In this document: one piece after another, positions 37,401 through 50,394 of the stretch | Position numbering within the stretch: the stretch's first letter is position 1 | How the letters are laid out: each line of letters begins with the position of its first letter | NCBI RefSeq assembly: GCF_000004075.3 | Contig: NC_026659.2 | Coordinates: 23,268,272 to 23,332,271 of the forward strand | From: Cucumis sativus | Taxonomy: Eukaryota; Streptophyta; Magnoliopsida; Cucurbitales; Cucurbitaceae | Direction: 5' to 3' | DNA: 64,000 nt | Program-made: the position numbers and the translations under genes | Notes under the pieces: model-generated | Told to the model about the DNA's origin: nothing | Seen by the model: the letters and a program-made list of their open reading frames with translations, nothing else | The model's database searches: none

Positions 37401-40400
37401 TATTGTTTATTTCTATTCTTTAGCATTTTGAATGATTTCTGCACTTTTGTTCTCTGGCATTTTGAGGATATAAGGAATAAAGGGAAATCATGGTTTTTTT
37501 TTGTATGCCAAATGGAGACATTCTAGTTCTTTCCCTTCTTATGTTCTAGCTATTTGGTGATCAATCTTGGTTCATTGCATGCATTTGTCATAGATTAATG
37601 AGAGCATTTGTATTTTGTCTTCTTCGGAATCTTAAATTATGGAGTGTACTTGCATTTTTTGGCTGCTTCTAAACTGTTGCATTAACTATTGTCTTGGATT
37701 TTGTAGCCTAACTGCATTATACTTGCAATTTCTCCTGCTAATCAAGATATTGCAACCTCAGACGCTATAAAGCTTGCAAGGGAAGTTGATCCCTCAGGTA
37801 TGTGTAAAGAGGGTATGGAGTTTTAGGTGATGTGGAACTAGGATAAACTGGCTAAGATTTTTGTCTCGTCTTGTTGTGTCTTTCAGGTGAAAGAACATTT
37901 GGAGTGCTTACAAAACTCGACTTGATGGACAAGGGAACTAATGCTCTGGATGTATGATTCACTTACTTTGTAGTATTAACTATGTTATCAGATCTTATTA
38001 AATGAAACATATGTGTGTATGATACTCAAATCTGCTTTTGACATTTGTTATGATGCCAATCTTTTTGAATTGCTATTAACAGCTTTAATATTTGACGAAT
38101 TTGCATTTAATGAACTTGATTGATATAAAATGTTCACCCTCCTAATTGGTTGTGGATTTGTTACAATTCTTTACCCTGGTTGTTAAAAAGTACAAAAACT
38201 GACAAGTTTTTTTAAATGAATGTTAAAGGTTCTTGAAGGAAGATCATACAGGTTGCAGCATCCATGGGTAGGGATTGTAAATCGTTCACAGGCTGATATT
38301 AATAAGAATGTAGACATGATTATTGCGCGCAAAAAGGAGCGTGAATATTTTGAAACAAGCCCTGAGTATGGACATCTAGCCCATAAGATGGGCTCAGAGT
38401 ATCTTGCAAAACTTTTGTCCCAGGTCCTTATCCCAATGAATTCTTTTTTTTGTTATTTTAATTTTGTACATCCATCTTCATTTTGTTAGCCCTCTTTATA
38501 TTTAGTCGTCACTACTAGGACTATTCCAGCAGTTTGGTGCAGCTGATTTGTATTTTCTTATGTTATGTTATTTGTTTTCAGCACTTGGAAAGGGTTATCA
38601 GGCAACGGATTCCAAGTATCATTGCCTTGATAAATAAGACGATTGACGAACTGAATGCAGAGTTGGACAGAATTGGCAGACCTATAGCAGTAGACTCGGG
38701 GGTAATGGATAGCAAATTTCAAGTTACCAAATAAATCATCACTTCCCTGCATCCCACAACTCTGCATTCATGGTTTTTATGCAGGCTCAACTTTACACTA
38801 TTTTAGAAATGTGTCGTGCCTTTGACCGTGTATTCAAGGAACATCTGGATGGAGGGTAATGTTCTGAATTTTGTTTAGCATTTCTAATCTGGACTGGAAC
38901 ATCTTATGCAGAAACCTCTAATACTATCTTGTCATTACTTTTAGGATATTATGTTTTAGTTTGAACCAACAATTTTTAATTATTAATTTGTGTAACAAAA
39001 CCAATTTTTCATTGATAAAAATGAAAGTATAACATTAACAAGTGCATTTAACAAACAAGCCCTTGGTGTAGTCATAATACATTGAACCGAAGTCATAAAT
39101 GAGTGAAACATTTCTTGACGATAGTTAAAGCACCATGCTGGTGAAGTTTCTTCTCCATGAATTTATGGATAGAGGAAGTAGGATTCTGCAAAATTCCTCT
39201 TCAAGAATGAGAAGTTAGATTTGTCACAAGAAAACAAATGAAAATTACTGGAATTGTAGCCCTACTCTATGACCAACACGAGAAGTTTTTGAAGTTATTG
39301 AATAATAATTCATGCTGAATTGCATCATGATTTCTTTCACCAGAAGACAAGTTAACTTCCTTTTTCCAATTGATAATGATATTCACATGGTCTTCAATGA
39401 TGAATATATGCTACAGGCGGCCTGGAGGAGATAGAATATATGGAGTTTTTGACCATCAACTACCTGCTGCCCTTAAGAAATTACCTTTTGATCGTCATCT
39501 TTCTTTAAAAAATGTCCAAAAAGTTGTGAGTGAAGCTGATGGTTACCAACCTCATTTAATTGCTCCTGAACAAGGATACAGGAGGCTTATTGATGGCTCA
39601 ATCAGCTATTTCAAGGGTCCTGCTGAAGCTTCTGTTGATGCTGTAATATTCTTATTCAATCCCTATCCGATAATATTGTCTAAAATCTAAAATCTAAATT
39701 ATGGAGTTATGCATGCTTAATAAACTGAATCTAAATTTCTAGTATATGTGCCACCTCTTTTTGATATGAAGTGATCTGATAGTACGGTTTGATAAGTAAA
39801 TATGTATTACAACTGATATGTATTACAACCTAAATTTCTATTTGTTAGCCTGCTCCTATGTTATAAATTTTAGAAGCTGAAGTTTAGATTCAGTTTGGGC
39901 TTTGGCTCTGAGGTCACATTGGATTATTTGTTTATTTAATTCATTTTTACAAGAATCTAAGATGTCTTGTGTTGATTTGCCTATCTAATCAACTGTTGTT
40001 TGATCAGAGTAATTTTCTGAGGAGCTTAGCAGGTCAACTTGGTCTCAATATAGAATCACATTGGGATTTGTTTTTTCTTCTTTCTTTCATGTATATGAAA
40101 CCCAGCTTCAAGCTTTTTGTAATTTATTTAAAAGATTAGGATACATATTATGAGCATTTTGATCTCTCACTCAGACAATGGATATTTACTTAAATTTGGA
40201 GCAATTCAGTGATGCTTGAAGCTTTAAGTGGATTATTGAATTGCCATCAATAACTCTATTTTGGGTCTAAAATTCATTAGACGTGTTCATTTGAGATTGT
40301 ATTCTTATGTGTCATTTTAACTTGACAGCTCAATATCTAGAGCTCAATCCAATACAACCAAGTATGTCTGATGGCAAAAAGTGAAATAAATAAAAGTTGT

Positions 40401-42621
40401 ATGTTGCAGAGATATTTTTTGGGACTATCTTGCAATCCAACGGTGGTTGATGTTGGAAATATCTAGGCATTCTTGAAATAAACTATGAAGATGCGTTCTA
40501 TGTTATATGAACTTGTAGTATTTGCTCCATCTGTAAATATAATGGTTTGGCTGTTGTCCATGGTGGTTTCAAAATCAAAGCATTTAACTGTCTTGTACTT
40601 TTGTGCAGGTGCATTTTGTATTGAAAGAACTTGTTCGTAAATCTATAGCCGAAACAGAGGTAAACCTTCTTTTCTTAATCAAACCTGTCTTCTGGAATAG
40701 TGTTTAGGGAATACTACTTGAGAGAGCTATTTTTAGCAAATAATTGAATTTCTATCTGCAGCTATTTTGTCTTGACCATATGAAAAGTAATAAAATTTTC
40801 CTCAATATATTGGAGTAACGTATTACTTGAGTTGCTCCTTGAGAATAAAGACGATTTCGTTTACATGAGTAGCAAATTGTAATTTTGCCTTTGAGGAGGT
40901 GCTCCTGAATCCTCCTTTCCTCTGAGTTTGAGAAACGGTAGAATTTTTTGTTGGGTGCAGAGGTCGGGGGAGGAGGTTTGGAATTTGATTGTTTTTTTTT
41001 CTTTAATGGGCGTTTAAATAGAGTGTTATGTAATTATTAGCATAGCGTTACTCTTATGTATTGAGAACCTTTTTTGTAGTTGTGTTCGTCCTTTTGTGCT
41101 TTGGGCTTCTTTTTTGTATCTCTGTGCATTTCCTTTCATCCTACTCAATGAAAGCTTGGTTTCTTATTTTCTAATGTGTATATATATACACATATACTTT
41201 TGCCAGTCATCCAACACGCAAAATGAACCTTGGAAATTCGGGCAGACTACGAAAGTTTCTTATTGATGGATGAAATTGCAAAAAAAAACTCTAACTGGCA
41301 TAAATAGTGGATAAGGAGTAATTGCAAAAATATTTAGTGACAAATACTTCAAGCGGATGATACAAAACTATAAACTTCCAAAGAAAAAGGTTGTTTAAAT
41401 TTATTTTTCCCATCAAGTGTCTTCTAAGTGAGAACATGGAAACCATTGTTCACATCCTAGAAGCTGTATCTAGTTAGACTTTGAAGAAATTCTTTGAACA
41501 TCTGGAGACTGTAAACTGATAGTTGGAGATAGTTTGAACTTCCTCCACAAAACCAAAAGTAAAATGACAACAAAAGAAATCTGAGTTTTCAACACTTTTG
41601 TTGGAGGGATTATTAGAGTAATGCCTTTCTTTCTAATAACGTTTTCTTGAATTAACATAAATTTCAGGAACTAAAAAGATTCCCAACGCTTCAATCTGAC
41701 ATTGCAGCTGCTGCAACAGAGGCATTGGAGAGATTTCGTGATGAAAGTCGAAAAACAGTTCTACGGTTGGTTGATATGGAGTCTAGCTATCTCACTGTAG
41801 ATTTTTTCCGAAAGCTGCATATGGAACCAGACAAAACTCCGAATCCTAACCAAACAGCACCAAATGCAGACCGCTATACAGATAACCATTTCAGAAGGAT
41901 TGGTAATTGTTTCTTCATGCTTATATTTGCATATGCATACGTTTCCTTGAAAGCCCATATGTTTGTGCTATACTCGCACTGATGCACCCATGCACATACA
42001 TGTATATACGTATTTCTTTATTAGTTTAATTTGAGATTCGTTTGGTCTGACACTAGAGGTCATGATTGATAAAGAAAGCTAGCAGCACCAAGCCCTGTGA
42101 TCACTGAGTTTGCTGATTGTCTTAGGTTCAAATGTGAGTTCTTATATCGGAATGGTTTGTGACACACTGAAAAATTCGATTCCGAAGGCTGTTGTCTACT
42201 GTCAAGTTCGAGAGGCCAAGAGATCATTACTAAATCAGTTTTATGTTCAAGTTGGAAAAAGGGAGGTATGTTTTCTTAATGAACCCAACAGTAACTCAAT
42301 AAGTCTGAACCTAATTCTGTGCACTTAATTTTCCTTTCCTAATTTAGCCTGAAAAGAAGACAATCATCCTTTCTTATTTCTTAGTTCAAAATTCTAAATA
42401 CATTCAAGGCATGATATCCAAACCTGTTAAAAATGAATTAAAATAAACACGGTTCATTGAAAAGTCTACCACATCTTGGCATTGCATCATTACAGAAGGA
42501 ACGACTTGGTGCTATGTTGGATGAGGATCCTGCACTGATGGAGAGAAGAACAACCATAGCTAAAAGACTCGAGCTTTATAAGTCAGCTCGGGATGAAATC
42601 GACTCAGTTGCCTGGAAATGA
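34500..42621 (+). CDS. Dynamin-related protein 1 (DRP1E-like, phragmoplastin family)
   Basis: Sixteen exons: 34500-34631, 34724-34787, 35349-35456, 36147-36248, 37014-37064, 37165-37226, 37707-37797, 37887-37951, 38229-38423, 38582-38701, 38785-38855, 39417-39642, 40609-40659, 41668-41902, 42126-42265 and 42496-42621. The phases fit throughout and give 612 residues, the usual DRP1 length. The GTPase domain holds G1 GGQSSGKS (42-49), G2 in PRGSGIVTRRP, G3 DLPG (143-146) and G4 TKLD (212-215). The middle domain and the GTPase effector domain (about 520-612) follow. There is no PH or proline-rich domain, as expected for the plant DRP1 class. These large GTPases self-assemble and pinch or tubulate membranes in cell-plate formation and clathrin-mediated endocytosis. 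The N-terminus [19 protein letters not shown] and the ending DEIDSVAWK resemble Arabidopsis DRP1E most closely. The gene looks intact. Confidence 0.97.
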
Positions 42622-45589
42622 GGGTCACATTTTGCCAAGATTCAAGCCAAGCTCGCATTATTTTATCACACGTTAACTCTGTGCCAAGATGGACCTCAAT
42701 CTCATTATGGACAAACTAATTCCCTATTCTTTTTTGCAATACCTTTGAGCTTGGAAATTAGATAAGAACAGCAAGTGGTGAAAGCATGAGTCAGTTACTA
42801 GCCTACTATCGATCGACAATTCACCATTGTCGCTATTTTTCTCCCATTCATTTCTTTGAAAAGTTTCTCTATATATTTTTTTGTCATTGTGTACAATAAC
42901 TATATAAGTAGGTCTTAAATTTTATTTGATAAATTCTTATAGATATGAGAAGAAGACATCATTGTCACTGATTGTTTTCTTAGTTTCACTTGAAATAGCA
43001 AATAGAGTTAGCTTACGTGGAGGGTGTTATGGACATCGATTTCCTCAAAGTTATAAGTGAGTTATATATATGGGTTGTTCAGCTCATAGTTTATACATCA
43101 TTTTCTAACTTTTCTTTTTGAGACGTGCATTTGCTCATAACTTCCCTTGGTTTTCTTTGAACTTAGACCCGCTCATAGACTTTAGGCCTTGTTTTGAGGA
43201 CACTCAACTAATGGTTAAAATATCAATGTTTAAAAGTTCAAATCAATCGAAAAGTGTAGTTCTTTTGAGGTTGAATGAATATTGTTACTTTTATTTGTTG
43301 AACTACGCAGTTCCTTTTGTAATGAGAACCTTTTTTTCAGTGTAATAGGAATGGAAGATTTAAAGTATAAACCTTTTGATCACCTGCACTCATCCTATAA
43401 TTGTTTACATTTTGAATAAATGACTTTTTTTTTTTTTTTTTAATCAGTGAAATCAAATTAAGCTTATAAGTCAAATCTCATTAGTTGACCAATTGTTTAG
43501 ATTTAAAAAAAAAATATCCTAACAACATTACTCGGCTCAAGATCTTTCAAAATTCAATCGAACCATAACAAAGGGGGTTGCTTAGCCAAACAAAAAAACA
43601 AGATAAAGAAAAGGATGAGTGTAATGATAATTTTTTTTAGGTTGATTAATGTTATCAACTGTCTTCTCTACATATTCTTTTTGTCATATTAATGGTTTCC
43701 TTATAAATATAAATATAAGACAAAAAAGAAGAGTAAATTAATAAAAGTAATTACTTAACAAAACATAAGTATAAAATAATTAAAAACTGATTTGCGTCTT
43801 ATTTAGTGGACGGAGCTGAAAATGAGAACAAATTAAGTTAAACAATGAAAAAACACTTCTATCAAATTGAGATCCTAAGTCTTCACAGAGAAATCAGTAA
43901 ACAAAAAGATAAACTGATACCAATCTTTCCCTATGGCAAAAATAGAAAGTGGAAAACAATGGATCATCTCACAGTCTCTATCATAAATAATACATGATAA
44001 GTTACGTGTTAATTCATAGATTAGTTTTCAAAATGAATTTTTAAAAAGTTGGGTTTTCGTGAGTTGGGTGTCTTATTCACTCTATTCTATTTAAGTTGTA
44101 AACTTTATTCTAAAAATTCTTATGCCATATTGTTTTTGTTTTTATTCCTTGGCAAAGCATTTTAATTTTGTTAAAATTTATTAAGTTTTATTAATTGATT
44201 ATATTGTACCACACTTATTCTCTCTTTTGTAAATACTTTTAATTTTTTCTTTTTGTTGCTAAATTTGAAAACTTTTCTATTTTTTTTGTCCGTACTCATT
44301 TCATAAACATGGCCAAATGTACAGCCGTGGGCGTTTCATTGTGATCAAGGTAAGAGAATTAAGTTGCTTTCAAAGTAAATTGTTGTTATGAAAACTAGAT
44401 TGAATAGGATAAATTCAATATTCAAATTTAAATATAACTCGAGCATATAGTATTAACAATAAAAGTAGTTAGACTGTTATTTTCTGTTGTATTAGTTGTA
44501 TTAGTTAATCTGTTATTTTCTGTTGTATTAGTTAATCTGTTAGACAGTTATCAGTTGCTGCCAAGCATCTATAAATACAAGCTTGGTTGATGTAAATATC
44601 CTTGACATACAGAAATAAAGAATTTACTGCAGTCAGTAAATCTTTTCTCCCAAATTCTGCTTCTTCTGTTATATAGGAACAAAAGAAAAATAACTAAAAA
44701 TTTCTCTAAACATGTATAGAAGCATCCTACATCATACAAGCAAAATTATATAGTTCATTTAAAATTAAACATTTCAACTTTAGAAAAGAGGTGTGATAAA
44801 AAAAAACAAAAAAATTACAAACAAGTTTGAAATAATCCTAAATCAACCTAATGTTTATACATTTGGAACAATTAAAAAAGAGTGTTGGGTATACATTTAA
44901 AATTTAAGAGAGGAGGAAAAAAAATTGTGTAGAAAATAAAATAATAAATTACACAAAAAATCGTTAAAATTATGGCAAGAGAGATTAGAGGTAAAATTGA
45001 GTTTTCACCATGTTGTATTAGTCTAATTTGTTTCCACTCATCACAAAAGTTGTTTACCCTAAACCTTAACATAGTTTTCTATTAAAAAAAAGTTTGGAAT
45101 ATGAATCTCTAAGCCTCCAAATTAAAATATTTGACTAGTGTTCCCACTTAATAATACCCATTAAGAAAATCTTTCACTAGAGAACCCACAAAGCTTGAGA
45201 AGTAGTACCATGAAATAGAGTTTAAATAGAAATTGCCACTAGAGGATCCACAATATTTCACAGCTAGCTGAATGTGAAGAAAATGAGAAAAAAAAAGAAA
45301 AGAAAAGAACCCCAGGTTCTAAATTTGAAGAACATTGAGAGTTTGGGGGTGAGTTCCTAGCCATCATCAACAAATCAGCTGTCTCTTTTTTATTTCAAGT
45401 CTTATCGTTAAATGTAATTATGTTTCTTACAATCGTTTTATGGTAATTGGTAATTGGTATAACTAGCTGTGAAATATTGGTATAACAAGCTGGTAGGGTA
45501 ATGCTTTATCCTTTGCTTAATCCACCACCTCCTCTATCTTTTAATGCTTCAGAAGTACGTATTTCAAGTGTTCATGATTCTCTTTGTGC
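42622..45589. other. Gene-poor spacer after the dynamin gene
   Basis: No supported gene. The first few hundred bases should be the DRP1 3' untranslated region. 43880-44350 and 45310-45470 are diverged copies of sequence found at 24480-24600, 29090-30260 and 30750-30930. An LTR-like piece lies at 44470-44690. Confidence 0.55.
44470..44690 (+). repeat. Possible LTR fragment with internal duplication
   Basis: The words 'ctgttattttctgttgtatt' and 'agttaatctgtta' occur twice, followed by 'tctataaatac' (a TATA-like motif) and then 'agaaataaagaatt' (an AATAAA signal) some 60 bp further on. A TATA box followed closely by a polyadenylation signal and a T/C-rich end is what an LTR looks like. No internal retroelement domains adjoin it. 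Confidence 0.4.
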
Positions 45590-45965
45590 CTAACTCATCT
45601 CCTCGATCATCTTCTTCATCTCTTCCATTTTTCGTGCATGTTTTGCTATTTGTTGGTCCCATTCCTCCTCCCTTAGTCGTTATTCTTCAATCAAACGGTC
45701 ACGCTCCTCCTCCCTTAGTCTTTGTTCTTCAATCAGGCGGTTAGCATTTTCATGACTGACCTTTAGTTTGCTAACTTCCGTCATGTGTGCTTGGTGGTCA
45801 TAAGAGGAGGAATAAGTGGAAGCAGAACCTGGACTTGAGCTTAAGGCTCCAACCAAGACCTTTTTAGTAGCATGATCGTCTATCCAAAATGGTCTCCCAC
45901 ATCTCGTCTCCAGAGAGTGGTTGAGAACCTTTTGAGATGGGCTGGTACTGGAGTTCCAATATTTG
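45590..45965 (-). pseudogene. Fragment of a plant transposon-associated protein (En/Spm type, tentative)
   Basis: On the minus strand the frame reads TSPSQKVLNHSLETRCGRPF, a Ser-rich linker, then a highly charged coiled coil (LIEEQRLREEERDRLIEE). A TAA follows at about 45688-45686, where the repeat pattern (EEQRLREEE) predicts Gln, and the same frame goes on through RLREEEWDQQIAKHARK and MEEMKKMIEEM to a TAG at 45590. So one nonsense codon splits the coiled coil. The overall style (Cys/Gly motif, Ser linker, EEQRLREEE coil) resembles the C-terminus of plant transposase-associated proteins of the En/Spm group, but no catalytic domain is present. The N-terminal part is lost in AT-rich DNA. Confidence 0.42.
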
Positions 45966-45969
45966 ATTC

Positions 45970-48273
45970 TGTACAATACAAGTTGTACGTTTGAGAGATA
46001 ATCAGAATTAAAATAGAAAGTATAATAAAAAGTTTCATAAACTTTCATCGTTGTTACCCATGAAACGAAATCAATGTGAAATGAATAAATCACGAACAAG
46101 TACAAGTGAAAATATAAATAAGAAAAAGTAAATAATATGAAGAGACGATGAATATACCGCAAAGAATAAGAAGAAAAAAGTGAAAAATTCTTAACCCAAT
46201 TCCAAAATTAGATTTTGGTTACATACAAAAATTTGTTATTAGATTAGTTGCGTCACATAAGTTACACCTTCCGAAGGGAATTAGCCTTTGGTTCCTCACG
46301 TTGTTCTTTTTCTTTTTTTTTAGATAATGGTTTGTTTTTGTTTTCTTGTTTTTATTTTTATATTGTGTAATAAGAATATTTTCAAATCTAATAATATAAC
46401 AAAAATATTTATAAAATATAGTAAAATTTATCAAACAAACAAAAATGGTTGGACTCGAAGTGAGAAGAGATAAAATCTGAAATTATATTATCTTTATAAA
46501 TATTTTTTAAATTTTGTTTTGTTTTTTTTTAATTGAGAAAAATATGATTTTCTTTGAAAAAGGATTTTGATACATTTTTTTTTCAAAATAATGAGTTTTG
46601 AGTCAAATGAGTATGAAAAGTCCAAATTACCTTTTAATTAAGGCTAAAAATACAGAGTTACCTCAATATTAATTAACTAAGAATATCTTCATTCTTCGAC
46701 TTTCAGTTTTTATATGCAACTTTTCTTTGAGAATTTTGAGTATTTCTTCGAGAAGAAAAAGAAAAAGAAAGAGAGAGATGTAGGTTTCACATTGACAATT
46801 TTAAAATGAGCAGAAAAGTGAATTGAAGTTATAAAAATCGGATAACTGAAAGATGATATGTTTTTTGAATATTTTAAAACATGATAAGATCCCATGGAAG
46901 TAATATTACTAAATAATTTTAGAAAATTTAAATGAAGATTTTTGTTTAGTTTGTTTACTGTTGTCAACCATCTTCTACGTATGTTTTGTTTAATTGATAA
47001 TTTTTTTTTACGAAAATATTTATATTTCTTAAAAAAAAATTAATAATTTGTATTTTAAAAAATTAATTGTTTAAAATTTTTATAATTTAGAATACAAATT
47101 ATATATTTTTTATTTCTCCCATAAAAACATAGAAAAATAATTGTTATAAATTTGAAATAAACGAAAGAAAATTGTATTAGATTGAAAAAAACAACTTATA
47201 ACTTTTTTTTTTTTTTTTTTGCATATTGTCTGTCTCCTTTTAAATTTGTTAATTTGCTACTTTTGTAATTTAAAAAGTATAGTGATATGGATTTATTATC
47301 TTGAATTTTTTTACTTTTTTTTTTTTTGCTATGTTGTTAATGATAACTTTAGGTTACGTAGCGTTTAATTAGATAAGATTAGAGTAATTTTGAAAGTCAT
47401 GACTAGGGACTTTTACGAGCGTGAAAGTCCTTTAGTTCCATATTCAACTCGATAATACTTCTTAAACAACTATGCACAAATTGTCTATCGTGTGTAGATC
47501 TTGTTAAAAATGAGCATCAAAGAGAGTCTAGGTAAAGCTTAACGTAGAATCTTCGTATGGTTGATTGTTTAATGTTAGTGTGAAATTAGAACGTCGCCAT
47601 AAGTTTAAGTCTTATTTAATCTAAATATAAATAATAATAATAATAAAATCTATTCTGATTTGATATCATTTTATTTGCTCATCTCTAATTAAATTTCATT
47701 ATTAATGAGATGAGCAAATCAGATATTTCAAGAAGTCTGAAAAAAAAAAAACACTGTTATACAGACGAACATGATTAATAATAGGTGTAATAATACATTC
47801 TTCTTGTTATAAAGACCAAACTAAATACTAGAAAAAAAAGAAAAGATAATAAATTATATTTAAACATATGTTACATGGAATAACAATTTTAAAAATAATA
47901 ATTAAGTGTATAGGGGCATCTAAACAAAATTATAAATATAACAAATTTTATATAGATTTGGATCGCTTTTGCTATATTTAAATTTTTTAGAAAATATTGA
48001 TATATACTTAATCACTTTGAATCTAATTGCTATATTTCGATTATTCTTGAAAAGAATTACGGTTAGATATTAGGTTTTTTTTATAACAGTACCCTTTTAT
48101 TTTTTTTAAAAATCTTAAATTCAAGAGAACTCCATAAAAATTGATTAATAAAAATTTTAAAATATATCAAAATAGTTATAAAGGGGAGTTTCCTAATAAT
48201 TTTATAAATAATTAGGAATTGATTATTAATAATTGTTTGTTTTTATTATGTGGCCTGCCTTGGATCTCAATGA
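45970..48273. other. AT-rich spacer
   Basis: Very AT-rich, with long T and A runs (for example near 47200-47220 and 47310-47330). Open frames here are low-complexity. Nothing supported was found. Confidence 0.6.
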
Positions 48274-48355
48274 GTGGGCGTGCCGGAGTGGTTATCGGGC
48301 ATGACTAGAAATCATGTGGGCTCTGCCCGCGCAGGTTCGAATCCTGCCGCTCACG
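48274..48355 (+). tRNA. tRNA-Ser (anticodon AGA)
   Basis: An 82-nt cloverleaf. The acceptor stem GTGGGCG pairs with CGCTCAC (one G-T pair), followed by discriminator G. The A box TGCCGGAGTGG and B box GGTTCGAATCC are both intact. The anticodon loop CTAGAAA carries AGA and decodes UCU. The long variable arm (GGGC-TCT-GCCC) confirms a class II serine tRNA. A run of six T follows within three bases, a good Pol III terminator. Confidence 0.97.
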
Positions 48356-49561
48356 CTTTTTTCTTTTCCTTTGGCAAGTTCACTGAGTTAAATCCAAACA
48401 TTTTCAATATTTTCATTAGTTAATTAAACTCTTGTGTTATTTAACATTTATTGTTTAATAATGGATGAAGTCTATATATTTATAGTTCTAATAGATATAA
48501 TCAAGTCGATCTTTCACGATATTAAATAAAGTTAATTGTTTGTTTTACCATGTTATTTTTATATCTTGAAGTTCCACTCATTCCTTAATTAATTATTTTT
48601 TACATCCACGATTCATATGATTAGTAATTAATTATCAAAATATATTATTACTTAAAATAATAATCCTACTAAATATATTGAAATACAAGCTGCCATTTGA
48701 TTATTTTACTTGTAGTAAAATACCAACATTTAAACTTAGAAGTTAGAACTACAGGACAATTTAGAATAATAAAAAAGTAGTTTGAGCTTCTACCTATGAA
48801 ACAAGTTACATGCTTAATCTAAATTTAAGTAAACCATCAAATTATGTTTATTGGTAGTCTGTCAATATATAATTTAAGTTTAAGTGACACGATTAAAACC
48901 TTTTACTATTTTCCACTATCTCAAGTGGATGATCTAAACTTCTAATGGTTTCCATAAATTTACATCAACCAAATTTGAACTATAGTTAAATTTAATACAT
49001 ATGGCTCTTTATTAGATTATCATCATTAATTTTTCAAAATTTGTTTGTTAAACATTATCATCTAAAAATTTTAACCTTCAATATTTATTTCTAACTATTT
49101 AGCTTTTACGATTTTAAACTTACAAAAATAAAATATTTTATCTTTCAATATGTAACAATATAGTCTCTTTATTTTTAGGTTTGTAACAATTTTTTTACCA
49201 AATTTAATTATCACATTTTGTCATGTAAACTTAAAAATGTATATCTATAACATATTTAAAAAGAAGTAGAAGCATATGTGCAAATGAGAAAATTTGGGTG
49301 GAATTTTGGAAAAGTTTGACATTTGCCAATGAGAAATCTAAATTCATTAATCCATTTCGTTTCTTTACATCAAAAGGACCGAATGGGCCTTTAAATTTCA
49401 TTCTCCTAAATCTCTAAAACCCTACGTCTCATTTTCTTAGTAAATTTGCATTTACAATTTTCCATCTTCTTCCTTCCTCGCTTCGCACCTGAACTCACAA
49501 ACCCTAATCCTTCACCACAATTCCAAAATTAGTCATTCTTACATAAAGGTACTCAGTTGAA
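48356..49561. other. AT-rich spacer between tRNA-Ser and the B3-domain gene
   Basis: No gene seen. It is AT-rich, with slightly more complex sequence from 49370 on that lies downstream of the minus-strand B3 gene. Confidence 0.6.
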
Positions 49562-49993
49562 TTAGCAAGTTGCTAATTTAACCAAAGCCAAGCAAAGACG
49601 ATGAGCTTCATCTTCATCATCTTTTCTGAAGCTCCAAACTTGAATCTCTTCTCCACTCTTCAATCCCCTTTTTTCAACCATCGAATTCCAATGTGTCATC
49701 AAACAGTAAACTTCTCCACTTCCAATTTTCCACTTCTTCAAACAAACCATTCTTTCTTCTAGAACATCGTCCAATACCATTACGTTTATCCCCCTCTTGT
49801 TCTTATTTTCTTGTTCGCTCAGTAACTCGCTCTCTTCCTCGGTTGCAAAATCGAACGATAGTAGTTTTGTGTTCATCGACAAACGACCATGGTTTTTGTT
49901 TAAATCCGTATCAGTAAGTTGTTTTTGAATCACTAGGTTTATTTCATACCCACACATCTCTAGTGCCATAATTGCATTTATTTGATATCCCAC
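49562..49993 (-). CDS. Small B3-domain protein (DUF313-like), 143 residues
   Basis: An intronless frame whose centre and C-terminus look like a plant B3 DNA-binding domain of the At1g05920/At2g31720 type: INLVIQKQLTDTDLNKNHGR (start of the B3 barrel), then a charged stretch, then KWKIGSGEVYCLMTHWN, GLKSGEEIQVWSF and a final LCLALVKL strand. B3 proteins of this group normally have a longer N-terminal region, so this may be a truncated copy or the last exon of a longer gene. No upstream exon was found. A related but broken copy lies at 51150-51597 on the opposite strand. It would be expected in the nucleus if made. Whether it is expressed cannot be told. Confidence 0.55.
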   Translation of the reverse strand: MGYQINAIMALEMCGYEINLVIQKQLTDTDLNKNHGRLSMNTKLLSFDFATEEESELLSEQENKNKRGINVMVLDDVLEERMVCLKKWKIGSGEVYCLMTHWNSMVEKRGLKSGEEIQVWSFRKDDEDEAHRLCLALVKLATC

Positions 49994-50312
49994 AAATCCG
50001 ACTCGCAGAGTAATTACTCATAAAATATCTCAACACCTTAGACATTGCTCCCTTCTAATCTAGTGATTAATTATATTATTGAAATTTGTTTAAGGCAAGG
50101 CATAGTTTGGAGTTTTGATTATTAAATGAAAGAGTTTTAATGAATTTTCCAATTATTTATTATGTTCCATTGAGGCTATGTTCTCAAAGTTGGTATATAT
50201 ATAGTTCAGTTGTGCTCTCAAATGAGGCCATAAATGTGTATTTCTATATAAAATATCAACTGGGAAGTTAGAACTTACAACATTTCAAACCTCGGGTCTT
50301 AAAGTTCATCGA

Positions 50313-50394
50313 GTGGGCGTGCCGGAGTGGTTATCGGGCATGACTAGAAATCATGTGGGCTTTGCCCGCGCAGGTTCGAATCCTGCCGCTCACG
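50313..50394 (+). tRNA. tRNA-Ser (anticodon AGA), second copy
   Basis: Identical to the copy at 48274 except for one base in the loop of the variable arm (TTT instead of TCT), which should not affect folding. Acceptor stem, A box, B box and AGA anticodon are intact. The downstream T run (cttcttttctttt) is interrupted by C but still contains four-T stretches that can stop Pol III. Same strand as the first copy, about 2.04 kb downstream. Confidence 0.97.

Noticed and set aside
48274-50394. CRISPR-like spacing of two identical 80-nt units
   Set aside because: The units fold as tRNA-Ser and carry Pol III boxes; the genome is eukaryotic and there are only two units 2 kb apart.
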